DNA of 64,000 nucleotides from Microbacterium maritypicum. Its GTDB lineage: Bacteria > Actinomycetota > Actinomycetes > Actinomycetales > Microbacteriaceae. Positions 50,470 through 59,028 of this stretch are shown here, in pieces (position 1 is the first letter of the stretch; every line of letters begins with the position of its first letter). The notes below the pieces were generated by a model. It did not search any database and was not told where the DNA came from. It saw only the letters and a program-made list of their open reading frames with translations. The position numbers were made by a program, and so were the translations under genes. Location of the stretch: assembly GCF_041529975.1 (NCBI RefSeq), contig NZ_CP168030.1, positions 1,736,001 through 1,800,000 of the forward strand. The letters are read 5' to 3'.

Positions 50470-52956
50470 ATGACCACGACCCACCCCGTCCTTTCTCCCG
50501 AGGCACAGTTCATCTCGGCAGCGAGCGTAAGCGAGGAGGGGGATCCGGCGCCGTACTTCCGCCGAGAGTTCCAGGTGAGCGAGGGCCTGCGCTCGGCCAC
50601 GTTGCGCGTAACCGCACTCGGGATCGTCACCAGCTTCGTGAACGGACGACGGGTGGGCGAGGATGTCCTCGCGCCGGGATGGACCGCGTACCAACACCGC
50701 ATCGCCGTTTCCACGTACGACGTCACCGAACACATCACGCCGGGTGACAACGCGCTCGGAGCGATAGTCGCGGAAGGTTGGGCGGTGGGCAAAATGGGGT
50801 TCGAACTCAAGCGCCATCACTACAGTGACCGCCCCGCTCTGTCGGCTGAGCTGGTGTTGGAGTACGAAGACCGAACCGAAAGCATCACGACGGATCAGAC
50901 CTTCCGCGTCGGTGAAGGCGCGGTCCGCTCCGCGAGTATCTACGACGGTGAGGTGTACGACGCTCGGCTGCAGTCGACCGGATGGGATCTGCCCGGATTC
51001 GACGATTCCGCTTGGGAGCCGGCGACCGTGCATCCGCAGGACGTCTCCGTGGTGACGGCGGACGGCCCACCGCCCATCCGCCGCACCGAGGAGCTGCCTG
51101 TTGCCTCCATCATCTCCACGCCAGGCGGCCGCACGGTCGTGGACTTCGGACAGGTTCTCACCGGGTGGGTCCGCATTCGCGTCAGCGGGGAAGAGGGGCA
51201 GACCGTGGTTCTGCGCCACGCTGAGCTTCTCAATGCGCACGGCGAACCAGAGTACGAGACTCTTCGCACCGCTAAAGCAACCGACACCTACACGCTCAAA
51301 GGCGACGACGAGGAGACCTGGGAGCCGGACTTCACCTTCCACGGTTTCCGATATGTCGATGTCGAGGGCTGGCCTGGTGAGCTCGACGCGGCCGCTCTGA
51401 CCGCGGTGGTCGTCCACAGCGAGATGAACCGCACCGGGTGGCTGGATACCTCGGATAGCTTGCTGAACCGCCTGCACCAGAACGTGGTGTGGTCCATGCG
51501 TGGAAACTTCCTCGGTGTTCCGACTGATTGTCCGCAGCGCGACGAGCGACTGGGTTGGACGGGTGACCTCCACGCCTTCGCGCCGACAGCCGCATTCCTG
51601 TGCGACGTTCGCGGAGTACTCGGATCCTGGATGAAAGACGTTGCTGCCGAGCAACGTGAGAAAGGGTACGTGCCCTTCTACGTGCCGGACGTATCGACGA
51701 CGCCCTCGGCGCCGACCGCGCTGTGGAGCGACGTGGTCGTCGGGTTGCCGTCGATTCTCTACCGGGAATACGGTGACGTCGAAATCCTCCGCCAGAACTG
51801 GCCGGCGATGACAGCCTTCGTGGACCAGGTCGAGGCCCTCCTCGACCCGACGGGTCTGTGGGGATCGGGCTTCCAGTTTGGCGACTGGCTTGACCCGGAT
51901 GCACCGGCTGACGATGCCAGCGGCGGCAAAACGGACCGGCACCTGGTGGCCTCAGCGTGCTTCGTGAAAACGGCGCAACAAATGGCGGATGCCGCGCGCG
52001 CACTCGGACTCGTCGACGAAACAGCGCGGTACACGGAACTGGCCAAGCGCACCCGCACCGCCTTCCGTACCGAGTACCTGGCCCCGTCTGGACGCCTCGT
52101 GAGCGACTCGGCGACGGCCTACGCGCTCGCAATCTGCTACGACCTGCTGGACACCGAGCAGCGAGTGCGTGCCGGTGAGCGGCTAGCGCAGCTCGTTACC
52201 AAGAGTGGCTACACCGTGTCCACGGGTTTCGTGGGAACACCGTTGGTCGCACACGCGCTCTCCGACACCGGGCACGTCGATACCGCCTACCTCCTCCTTA
52301 CGGAGAAGGAGTGCCCCTCCTTCCTCTATCCGGTGACTCAGGGCGCAACGACCATCTGGGAGCGATGGGATGCGGTCCGTCCTGACGGAACTCTGAACTC
52401 CACCGGCATGACCTCTCTCAACCACTACGCGCTAGGATCCATCGCACACTGGATGCACCGTGTCATCGGCGGTCTTGAGGCCGTGGAGCCTGGATACCGT
52501 CGTATGCGTATCGCCCCGCAGCCAGGTGGGGATCTCACGTCTGCACTCCTCGTGCACGACACGGTCCTCGGCGAGGTCCGCATCGCATGGAACATCACCG
52601 AGGGACAGGTCTCGATGACGGCGACGGTGCCCGAGGGAGCCTCTGCGGAGGTCGTGCTGCCCAACCATCCGGATGGTCTCGAACTGGAGGTGGGGGCGGG
52701 AACGCACACCTGGTCCTATGGCGTCGGCGTCGAGGAGCACGAGGACTATACGTTCGACACGTCTCTGAAGACCCTGGCCGAGGATCGCACGGCGTGGCGA
52801 GCGCTGACTCAGGTCTTCAAGAAGCACCTTCCGTTCCCCATCGATGCATCAGGGCCTGACGCAGCGCACGTCAATCTCAACATCCTGCTGGCCGCAGTCC
52901 CGCACAGCACCCCGGAGCTCGAACGAGACCTCCGTGAGACGTTGGCCGCGCTGTGA
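50470..52956 (+). CDS. GH78 alpha-L-rhamnosidase
   Basis: 828 residues with the full GH78 domain order: an N-terminal lectin-like beta-sandwich (YFRREFQV ... TSFVNGRRVGEDVLAPGWTAYQ), a second beta domain, a CBM67/rhamnosidase concanavalin-like domain (VVDFGQVLTGWVRIRV), an (alpha/alpha)6 barrel and a C-terminal beta domain. The catalytic-domain signature TDCPQRDERLGWTGD is at about 350, and TTIWERWD at about 627. No signal peptide, so cytoplasmic. The ATG is at 50470 and the stop overlaps the GH43 start by 4 nt. It should remove terminal alpha-rhamnose from plant glycosides or pectin fragments. Confidence 0.95.
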   Translation: MTTTHPVLSPEAQFISAASVSEEGDPAPYFRREFQVSEGLRSATLRVTALGIVTSFVNGRRVGEDVLAPGWTAYQHRIAVSTYDVTEHITPGDNALGAIVAEGWAVGKMGFELKRHHYSDRPALSAELVLEYEDRTESITTDQTFRVGEGAVRSASIYDGEVYDARLQSTGWDLPGFDDSAWEPATVHPQDVSVVTADGPPPIRRTEELPVASIISTPGGRTVVDFGQVLTGWVRIRVSGEEGQTVVLRHAELLNAHGEPEYETLRTAKATDTYTLKGDDEETWEPDFTFHGFRYVDVEGWPGELDAAALTAVVVHSEMNRTGWLDTSDSLLNRLHQNVVWSMRGNFLGVPTDCPQRDERLGWTGDLHAFAPTAAFLCDVRGVLGSWMKDVAAEQREKGYVPFYVPDVSTTPSAPTALWSDVVVGLPSILYREYGDVEILRQNWPAMTAFVDQVEALLDPTGLWGSGFQFGDWLDPDAPADDASGGKTDRHLVASACFVKTAQQMADAARALGLVDETARYTELAKRTRTAFRTEYLAPSGRLVSDSATAYALAICYDLLDTEQRVRAGERLAQLVTKSGYTVSTGFVGTPLVAHALSDTGHVDTAYLLLTEKECPSFLYPVTQGATTIWERWDAVRPDGTLNSTGMTSLNHYALGSIAHWMHRVIGGLEAVEPGYRRMRIAPQPGGDLTSALLVHDTVLGEVRIAWNITEGQVSMTATVPEGASAEVVLPNHPDGLELEVGAGTHTWSYGVGVEEHEDYTFDTSLKTLAEDRTAWRALTQVFKKHLPFPIDASGPDAAHVNLNILLAAVPHSTPELERDLRETLAAL

Positions 52957-54728
52957 CGAATCGAGGCGACATCAACGTCTTCTGCAACCCCCTCGATCTC
53001 GCATACCGGTACCAGGACTTTGCCCGCGGACCGTTGCGCGCGGTCTTCCGGGAGGCGGCCGACCCCTCGGTGGTGCGGTTCCAGGACCACTTCTATATGT
53101 TCGCGTCGATGAGTGGCGGGTTCTGGCATTCGGCTGATCTGCGTCAATGGCATTTCGCCGCCGCGCCTGACCTGCCCGCAGGGGACTACGCGCCAGACGT
53201 CCGCGAAGTCGACGGGGCGCTCATCGTCACGGCGTCGAGGCGGAAGCCCGGTAGTCCCATCTTCCGGTCGCGCGACCCTCTCGGCGAAGGCTTCGAGCAG
53301 ATCAGCGAAAGTGCCTTCGCGTGGTGGGACCCGAACCTGTTCCAGGACCTTGATTCTCGAACGTATCTGTACTGGGGGTGCTCGAACAAAGAGCCGTTGC
53401 GAGGCGTCGAAGTGTCTCCGGACTCTCTCCGCCCGCTTGGGGAACCCGTCGACGTCCTGTCGGGTGACATCTCTGCGTACGGCTGGGAGCGAAACGGCGA
53501 AAACAACCGGATGGCTCCTCCCGTGACGCTGGGCGAGAAGTTCAGTGCGAAAGCCTTCGGTACGCACAGCCCGTCTCCATATCTGGAAGGCGCATGGATG
53601 ACGCGCCACAAAGACACGTACTACTTCCAATACGCAGGGCCGGGCACCGAATACAACGTGTACGCCGACGGGTATTACACGGCTCCATCCGCCCTCGGAC
53701 CATTCACTCCGTCGCCGCACAACCCGTTCTCGTCCAAGCCCGGCGGATTCATCACCGGCGCCGGCCACGGCAGCACCTTCCAGGACGCGTACGGGAACTG
53801 GTGGCACGCAGCCACTATGCGTATCTCCGTCAATCACCGGTTTGAGCGCCGCCTGGGTATCTTCCCCGCGGGGTTCGACGATGACGGCGTGCTCTTCTGC
53901 AATCAGACCTTCGGCGACTATCCGACGGCTATCCCCGACGGTCCAGCAGACCCATGGACAGCGAGTACGGGATGGATGTTGCAGTCGTACCGTGCGCGTG
54001 TGGCCGCGAGCTCTGCAACTCCAGTCCATGGGCCGGAACTGGCTGTAGATGAAGACGTTCGCACCTGGTGGGTGGCTGGCGATGAGAGCCCAGGGGAGAC
54101 GCTGACCCTCGACCTCGAGCAACCGCGTGAGGTGCATGCCATCCAAATCAACACTGCTGACCACCAGCTCGCTCGCCGGAAGCCCCGCCGGCCCCGCCGC
54201 GGTCCGGACGAGCAGCCTGTCGCACTGCGGGCCGTCCATCCGCAGGACCATCCGGTGCGGTACACCCTGGAGGTATCCGTCGACGGGGACGCCTGGTCGA
54301 TGCTGCACGACGGACGCACCGATGCATCGGATCGCCCGCATCGTCTCCTCGTCCTGGAACACCCGCAACTGGTGCGTTTCGTGCGCATCACGGGCGTGTC
54401 GTCGCCCTGGAACGCGCCTCTCGCGCTGAGCGGCGTCCGGGTGTTCGGACACCACACGGTGCCGGCACCGCCTCAAGCTGAAGCGACCGCGCGACGGACC
54501 GGTCCTCTCGACGCTGAAGTGACCTGGAAGGCTGTGCCTGAGGCTGATGGCTACAACGTCCGGTATGGCTTGCGCCCGGACCGGCTGTATCACTCCTGGC
54601 AGGTACTCGCGGCCGAGTCGCTCACCCTCTCTACCCTCAACGCCGGGGAAGAGTACTGGGTCGCCGTGGACGCGTACGGTCCTGGTGGAGTTACGGCTGG
54701 CGACCCAGTACTCATCGCAGACGAGTAA
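52953..54728 (+). CDS. GH43-like glycosidase with discoidin (F5/8C) and FnIII domains
   Basis: 591 residues. The five-bladed propeller of GH43 covers residues 1 to about 330, and the catalytic triad can be placed as Asp37 (AADPSVV), Asp82 (YAPDV) and Glu212 (YLEGAW). Residues about 350-495 have a discoidin-like sandwich, and about 500-590 an FnIII domain (VTWKAVPEADGYNVRYG). It starts with GTG in a GTGA overlap with GH78. No signal peptide, although carbohydrate-binding add-ons usually appear on secreted enzymes. Arabinofuranosidase or xylosidase activity is usual for the family; the substrate here is not known. Confidence 0.88.
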   Translation: MTNRGDINVFCNPLDLAYRYQDFARGPLRAVFREAADPSVVRFQDHFYMFASMSGGFWHSADLRQWHFAAAPDLPAGDYAPDVREVDGALIVTASRRKPGSPIFRSRDPLGEGFEQISESAFAWWDPNLFQDLDSRTYLYWGCSNKEPLRGVEVSPDSLRPLGEPVDVLSGDISAYGWERNGENNRMAPPVTLGEKFSAKAFGTHSPSPYLEGAWMTRHKDTYYFQYAGPGTEYNVYADGYYTAPSALGPFTPSPHNPFSSKPGGFITGAGHGSTFQDAYGNWWHAATMRISVNHRFERRLGIFPAGFDDDGVLFCNQTFGDYPTAIPDGPADPWTASTGWMLQSYRARVAASSATPVHGPELAVDEDVRTWWVAGDESPGETLTLDLEQPREVHAIQINTADHQLARRKPRRPRRGPDEQPVALRAVHPQDHPVRYTLEVSVDGDAWSMLHDGRTDASDRPHRLLVLEHPQLVRFVRITGVSSPWNAPLALSGVRVFGHHTVPAPPQAEATARRTGPLDAEVTWKAVPEADGYNVRYGLRPDRLYHSWQVLAAESLTLSTLNAGEEYWVAVDAYGPGGVTAGDPVLIADE

Positions 54729-54757
54729 CGGCGCGTCGGCATCACCGCCGCACATCA

Positions 54758-54797
54758 AAGAAGGCGGTCCTACGCGAAACGCGGGGACCGCCTTCTT
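54758..54797. terminator. Terminator between GH43 and GH1
   Basis: AAGAAGGCGGTCC (54758-54770) pairs with GGACCGCCTTCTT (54785-54797), with CGCGAAACGCG able to form an inner stem. It lies between convergent genes and has T-rich ends in both directions. Confidence 0.88.
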
Positions 54798-54804
54798 CGC
54801 TCAC

Positions 54805-55974
54805 TCAGAGCGCGTTTGCGCGGGCTACAGCACCGAGCCAGTCCAGGCTCGGCTTCGGGTGACGCTCGAAGGTCTCCCGGTCTACTGCGACCAGTCCGAA
54901 CGTGGGACCCCAGTGGCCCCACTCGAAGTTGTCGAGCAGGCTCCAATGGAGGTAGCCGCGTACGTCGATTCCCTCGGCGATGGCCGACGACAGGTCTGCG
55001 AGCGCCTGCGATGTGTAAGCGATCCGGGTGTCATCGTGCGCCGTGGCGATGCCGTTCTCGGTGACGAGGATGGGCACGTCAGGGCCGACGACCTCGCGAG
55101 CGTGACGGACGGCGATACCGAGAGCGTCGGGACGATACGCCCAGCCCATCAGAGTGTTGTCGTCGGCTGCCGGGTGCGGAACGATGCCGTCTGCATCCAC
55201 AGGCTGGCTCGTGTACGACTGCGTCCCGACGAAATCATCATCGCGAGATACCTCAAGGTACTTGTCCTCGATGAGGTACTGCACCTCGGCGTACTTCTCC
55301 TCGTTGCCGGGCGTCGAGGTCAGCGCCTGGTTGCCAATGGTCCAGCCAACTCGAGCCTTCGTGAGACGGAGAACCACGGCCTTCGCGGCACGGTGGGCCG
55401 CAATCAGCACATCGCCGATCTCCTGATCAGGGAGACCGTTCTTCGGGTACTCGTTTCCCAACGCGACCTGTCGCTGGCCGCCATGAGTGATGGCCAAGAT
55501 GTTGGGCTCGTTGATGGTGATGACCCACTCGACGTCCTCAAGAATCGTGCAGGCCTGCTCGACATATCGCTTGAAAGCGTCGACAGCACCTTCCCCCAGC
55601 CATGCCCCGCGGTCTTCGAACCACAGCGGGTGGGTGAAGTGGTGAAGAGTGACGATGGGCTCTAGTCCCAGCTCGCGCGCGGTGAGGATCATGCGTCGAT
55701 AGTGCGCGAGCTCCGCACGAGAGAACTGGCCAGGGAGCGGTTCGATGCGCGACCACTCGAGGCTGAACCGGTATGCGGTGAAACCGCGGTCCGATAGCAG
55801 CTGCATGTCCTCGCGGTACCGGTGATAGCTGTCCAGCGCGTCCCCGCTGGACTGGACACCATAGTCGGCGGCCACCTGCTCGAGCCGCCACCAGTCGTTG
55901 TTGAGATTGTTGCCTTCGACCTGATGCGCGGCTGTGGCTGCGCCCCAGAGAAAGTTCTCGGGGAATTCTGACAT
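54805..55974 (-). CDS. GH1-family glycosidase, compact type
   Basis: 389 residues, shorter than the 493-residue GH1 above. It has FLWGAATAAHQVEGNN at the start, the acid/base in VITINEPN (about residue 157) and the nucleophile in ILVTENGIA (about 297). It ends with SLLDNFEWGHWGPTFGLVAVD. The length matches the short GH1 branch. The start is ATG 55974 with AAGGATGG upstream. It is the last gene of the GH2-GH3-SDR-GH1 operon, 23 nt after the SDR gene. Beta-glucosidase or beta-galactosidase specificity cannot be fixed. Confidence 0.92.
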   Translation of the reverse strand: MSEFPENFLWGAATAAHQVEGNNLNNDWWRLEQVAADYGVQSSGDALDSYHRYREDMQLLSDRGFTAYRFSLEWSRIEPLPGQFSRAELAHYRRMILTARELGLEPIVTLHHFTHPLWFEDRGAWLGEGAVDAFKRYVEQACTILEDVEWVITINEPNILAITHGGQRQVALGNEYPKNGLPDQEIGDVLIAAHRAAKAVVLRLTKARVGWTIGNQALTSTPGNEEKYAEVQYLIEDKYLEVSRDDDFVGTQSYTSQPVDADGIVPHPAADDNTLMGWAYRPDALGIAVRHAREVVGPDVPILVTENGIATAHDDTRIAYTSQALADLSSAIAEGIDVRGYLHWSLLDNFEWGHWGPTFGLVAVDRETFERHPKPSLDWLGAVARANAL

Positions 55975-55997
55975 GTCGGAACCATCCTTCGTTCTGC

Positions 55998-56786
55998 TCA
56001 CAGCACTGAAGCCATCTGCTTCGCGATGAGGTTCGTGGTCCAACGCGGGGCCAACCTCACCAACCGGTCGAGGGCCTTCGCGTCATTGCCGACCACGATT
56101 CGGAATGAACCGCGCTCGATGCCGCGAACGATGGCGACGCCTGCATCACGTGGTGTCGTGGCTCGAACCTTCTTCGATCCCGCATCAAGCATCGCTACGC
56201 CGGAGTTCTTGCTGATCTCGGTCGAGATGTTCCCGGGGTAGATGGCGCTCACCTGCACGTTCTCGCCGCGGAGCTCCTGATACAAGCCTTCGGTGTACTG
56301 CTTGACGGCGCCCTTGCTGGCCCCGTAGAACGTCTGTCCTGCAAAGGCGACGAGAGCCGACAAGCTGGACATGTTCGTCAGCGAGGCTTCCGGCCGCTGT
56401 CGGAGTGTGGGTAGGAACGCGCGGCACATGTTGACGGTGCCCCAGTAGTTCACTGCGAACACGCGCTCGTGCTCCTCCTGGGTGAGATCGGAGGAGTGGG
56501 CGAAACGGTGAATGATTCCGGCGATGTTGACCAGGCCGTCCACGTGACCGTGTACGGCTTCGATGGCGCCGGGCAGCTTGGCGGCGCCGGCGGCGTCAGT
56601 GACGTCGCCCCGGTGGATACTGACGCGGTTCGGGACGATGGCCAGAGCCGCAGTTTGGGCGAGTGCCACTTCGTCACGGTCGATAGCCGCGACACGCGCG
56701 CCTTTTCGTACCAGCTCGAGTGCGATCTCGCGTCCCATGCCGTTTCCAGCCCCGGTTACGGCGAACACTTTTCCTTCGATCTGCAT
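55998..56786 (-). CDS. Short-chain dehydrogenase/reductase in the glycosidase operon
   Basis: 262 residues, classical SDR. The cofactor loop is VTGAGNGMGREIAL (about 10-23) and IDRDEVA suggests NAD(H) preference because Asp ends strand 2. The catalytic Ser is in TNMSSLSALVAF (about 140), Tyr and Lys in YGASKGAVKQY (about 154-158). Complete. It is between GH3 and GH1 in a tight operon (14 and 23 nt gaps), so it probably acts on a released sugar or aglycone. An SDR among glycosidases suggests metabolism of the non-sugar part of a plant glycoside, which is only a hypothesis. Confidence 0.9.
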   Translation of the reverse strand: MQIEGKVFAVTGAGNGMGREIALELVRKGARVAAIDRDEVALAQTAALAIVPNRVSIHRGDVTDAAGAAKLPGAIEAVHGHVDGLVNIAGIIHRFAHSSDLTQEEHERVFAVNYWGTVNMCRAFLPTLRQRPEASLTNMSSLSALVAFAGQTFYGASKGAVKQYTEGLYQELRGENVQVSAIYPGNISTEISKNSGVAMLDAGSKKVRATTPRDAGVAIVRGIERGSFRIVVGNDAKALDRLVRLAPRWTTNLIAKQMASVL

Positions 56787-56800
56787 ATCAACTCCGATGA

Positions 56801-59008
56801 TCAGTGTGTACGGTCGGCGAGCAGCTGCAGCGCCTCGAGCGGCACGGGCAGGCCCGAGATGCGGACGAACTGCCGCATCGTCATAGAGCGCACCTGAGCC
56901 ATCTGTTCAGCGGGCACTTCTACGGACGCGAACCCCAGGGTCTGGTTCGTCTCCTCCCCGATGGAGGGGTGGTCCAGCCATGCGGCAATCGCGCTGTCGA
57001 GCGTGACTGCGCTTGCGGACTTATCGCCTTCAAGCTCAATCGCTACTTCTCCACAGACACTGGATGCGTCGTCCGCAAGCTGCACGCGATATTCGCCCTC
57101 CTTCACACTCCAGTCGGCGCGCTCCACGTCCCAGTAGGCGAAACTGCGCCTATCGAGTTCGAACCGCACTTCCCGCGACTCTCCAGGATCGAGAGGGACC
57201 TTCTCGAAAGCCCGCAACTCGCGCGTGGGCCGACGCACGTCACCCGCATCGGTGGAGACGTACACCTGCACCACGTGCGCGCCAGCCCGCTCGCCCGTGT
57301 TGCGGACGCTCACAGTGACGGTCGCGGAGTCGGACCCCGTCACCTCGACGGAGTCGAGCGAAGAATCGAACGAGCTGTAGGAGAGCCCGTACCCGAACGG
57401 GTAGCGCACCGGCGTCCCTGAACTGGAGAAGTAGCGGTATCCAACGAGCACTCCTTCGCCGTACCGAACGTGGCCCTGCTCCCCGGGGAAGTTCACCCAC
57501 GACGGGTGATCCTCGAGGCGCAGCGGGATCGTCTCCGCCAGCCGTCCGGATGGGTTGACCGCTCCCGTGAGGATGCGAGCAATGGCGCGTCCGCCGCCCT
57601 GGCCGAGTACGAAAGCATCGAGGATCGCATCGACGTCGTCGTGCCAGCCCTCCAGGCTCACGACACCTCCGTGGGAGAGCACGACGACCGTGCGCGCAGC
57701 AGTGGCGGCGACCCGACGGATCAGGTGGATCTGATCTGCGGGGAGGTCCAGCGTGTTCCTGTCGAAGCCCTCGGACTCCTGTTCCTCTCCAAGGCCCGCG
57801 AAAACCACCGCGACATCAGCGCGACGCGCGACGGCGATGGCCTCGTCTGCAAGAGACTCGGCGTCCGGGCTGCCGACGAGACTGTACCCGGCTGCGTAGG
57901 TGACGGTCGATCCCTCACGCTCGAGCAGCGTTCGCAGCTCGGCGAGAGGCTCATCAATCTTCGTGGCGTTGACGTTCGCGCTCCCACCGCCCTGGAAACG
58001 GGGCTCGGTCGCGAGAAGTCCGATGACAGCGACGTCCACTCCCTTGGGAAGCGGCAGGACGTCGTGCTCGTTACGGAGAAGTACTGGGCAGCCTTCAGCC
58101 ACGTCCTGCGCGAGGGCATGGTGGACGTCCACGTCAATCTCGACTCGCTCGGGGCGGGGTCGGGCCGCCAAAGCGGTCAAGAGAGCGACGGCAGCATCGA
58201 CGGCGTCCATGCTGAGCGCCCCGGATTCTGCCGCCGCACGCAACTGCTCGATGTGCTCGGGCTCGGCGGGCATGGCGAGGTCGAGGCCCGCCTGCACGGC
58301 GGCGACCGGGTCGGTGACGGAGCTCCAGTCCGAGACGACGACGCCGTCAAAGCCCCACTCGTCACGCAGTACCTGAGTCAACAGCCACGGGTTAGCCCAG
58401 GCGTGAACACCGTTGATCTTGTTGTACGCCGCCATCACCGAGCCCGGTCGAGCGTCCCGCACCACGCGCTCGAAAGCGGGGAGGTAGATCTCGCGCAGCG
58501 TCCGCTCGTCAACGTCCGAGCTGATGGTCTGCCGGTTTGTCTCTTGATTGTTCGCCGCAAAATGCTTGACGGACACCGACGGGCCCTCGGCTTGCAGGGC
58601 CGTGGTGTACGCAGCGCCGAGGACCCCAGAGATGAGCGGATCCTCTGAGTAGTACTCGAAGTTCCGCCCGCACAATGGGGTGCGCTTGATGTTCACCCCA
58701 GGTCCGAGCACGACATCCACGCCCTGCGCGACGGCCTCGCGACCGACCGCGGTGCCGACGCGTGCAGCCAGCTCCGGGTCCCAGCTGGAGCCGACGGCCA
58801 CACCAGGAGGGAAGCAGGTGGCGGGATCACTGGCGAAGATCGCCAGATTGTCGTGCTGGCCGGACTGGTGTCGCAACCCGTACGGGCCGTCAGCGAGGAA
58901 GAGTGGCCGGATGCCGGCGGAAGGCACCGAGTGGGTCTCCCAGAACGTGGCGCCTGACAGTAGCGCGAGCTTGTCATCCAGCGGGATGTCCGGGGTGGAA
59001 TCAGACAT
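56801..59008 (-). CDS. GH3 beta-glucosidase with FnIII-like domain
   Basis: 735 residues in the full-length GH3 order: N-terminal barrel, sandwich domain, FnIII-like C-terminal domain. The nucleophile is Asp227 in VVVSDWSSV. GPGVNIKRTPLCGRNFEYYSEDP and SVKHFAANNQETNR are diagnostic. The sandwich domain has AVVFAGLGEEQESEGFDR, and an FnIII-like portion lies at about 560-640. The start is ATG 59008 with AGGAGA 6 nt upstream. No signal peptide. It is the second gene of the LacI-controlled operon, 20 nt after GH2. Confidence 0.95.
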   Translation of the reverse strand: MSDSTPDIPLDDKLALLSGATFWETHSVPSAGIRPLFLADGPYGLRHQSGQHDNLAIFASDPATCFPPGVAVGSSWDPELAARVGTAVGREAVAQGVDVVLGPGVNIKRTPLCGRNFEYYSEDPLISGVLGAAYTTALQAEGPSVSVKHFAANNQETNRQTISSDVDERTLREIYLPAFERVVRDARPGSVMAAYNKINGVHAWANPWLLTQVLRDEWGFDGVVVSDWSSVTDPVAAVQAGLDLAMPAEPEHIEQLRAAAESGALSMDAVDAAVALLTALAARPRPERVEIDVDVHHALAQDVAEGCPVLLRNEHDVLPLPKGVDVAVIGLLATEPRFQGGGSANVNATKIDEPLAELRTLLEREGSTVTYAAGYSLVGSPDAESLADEAIAVARRADVAVVFAGLGEEQESEGFDRNTLDLPADQIHLIRRVAATAARTVVVLSHGGVVSLEGWHDDVDAILDAFVLGQGGGRAIARILTGAVNPSGRLAETIPLRLEDHPSWVNFPGEQGHVRYGEGVLVGYRYFSSSGTPVRYPFGYGLSYSSFDSSLDSVEVTGSDSATVTVSVRNTGERAGAHVVQVYVSTDAGDVRRPTRELRAFEKVPLDPGESREVRFELDRRSFAYWDVERADWSVKEGEYRVQLADDASSVCGEVAIELEGDKSASAVTLDSAIAAWLDHPSIGEETNQTLGFASVEVPAEQMAQVRSMTMRQFVRISGLPVPLEALQLLADRTH

Positions 59009-59028
59009 GGTTTCTCCTGGGTTGTGGG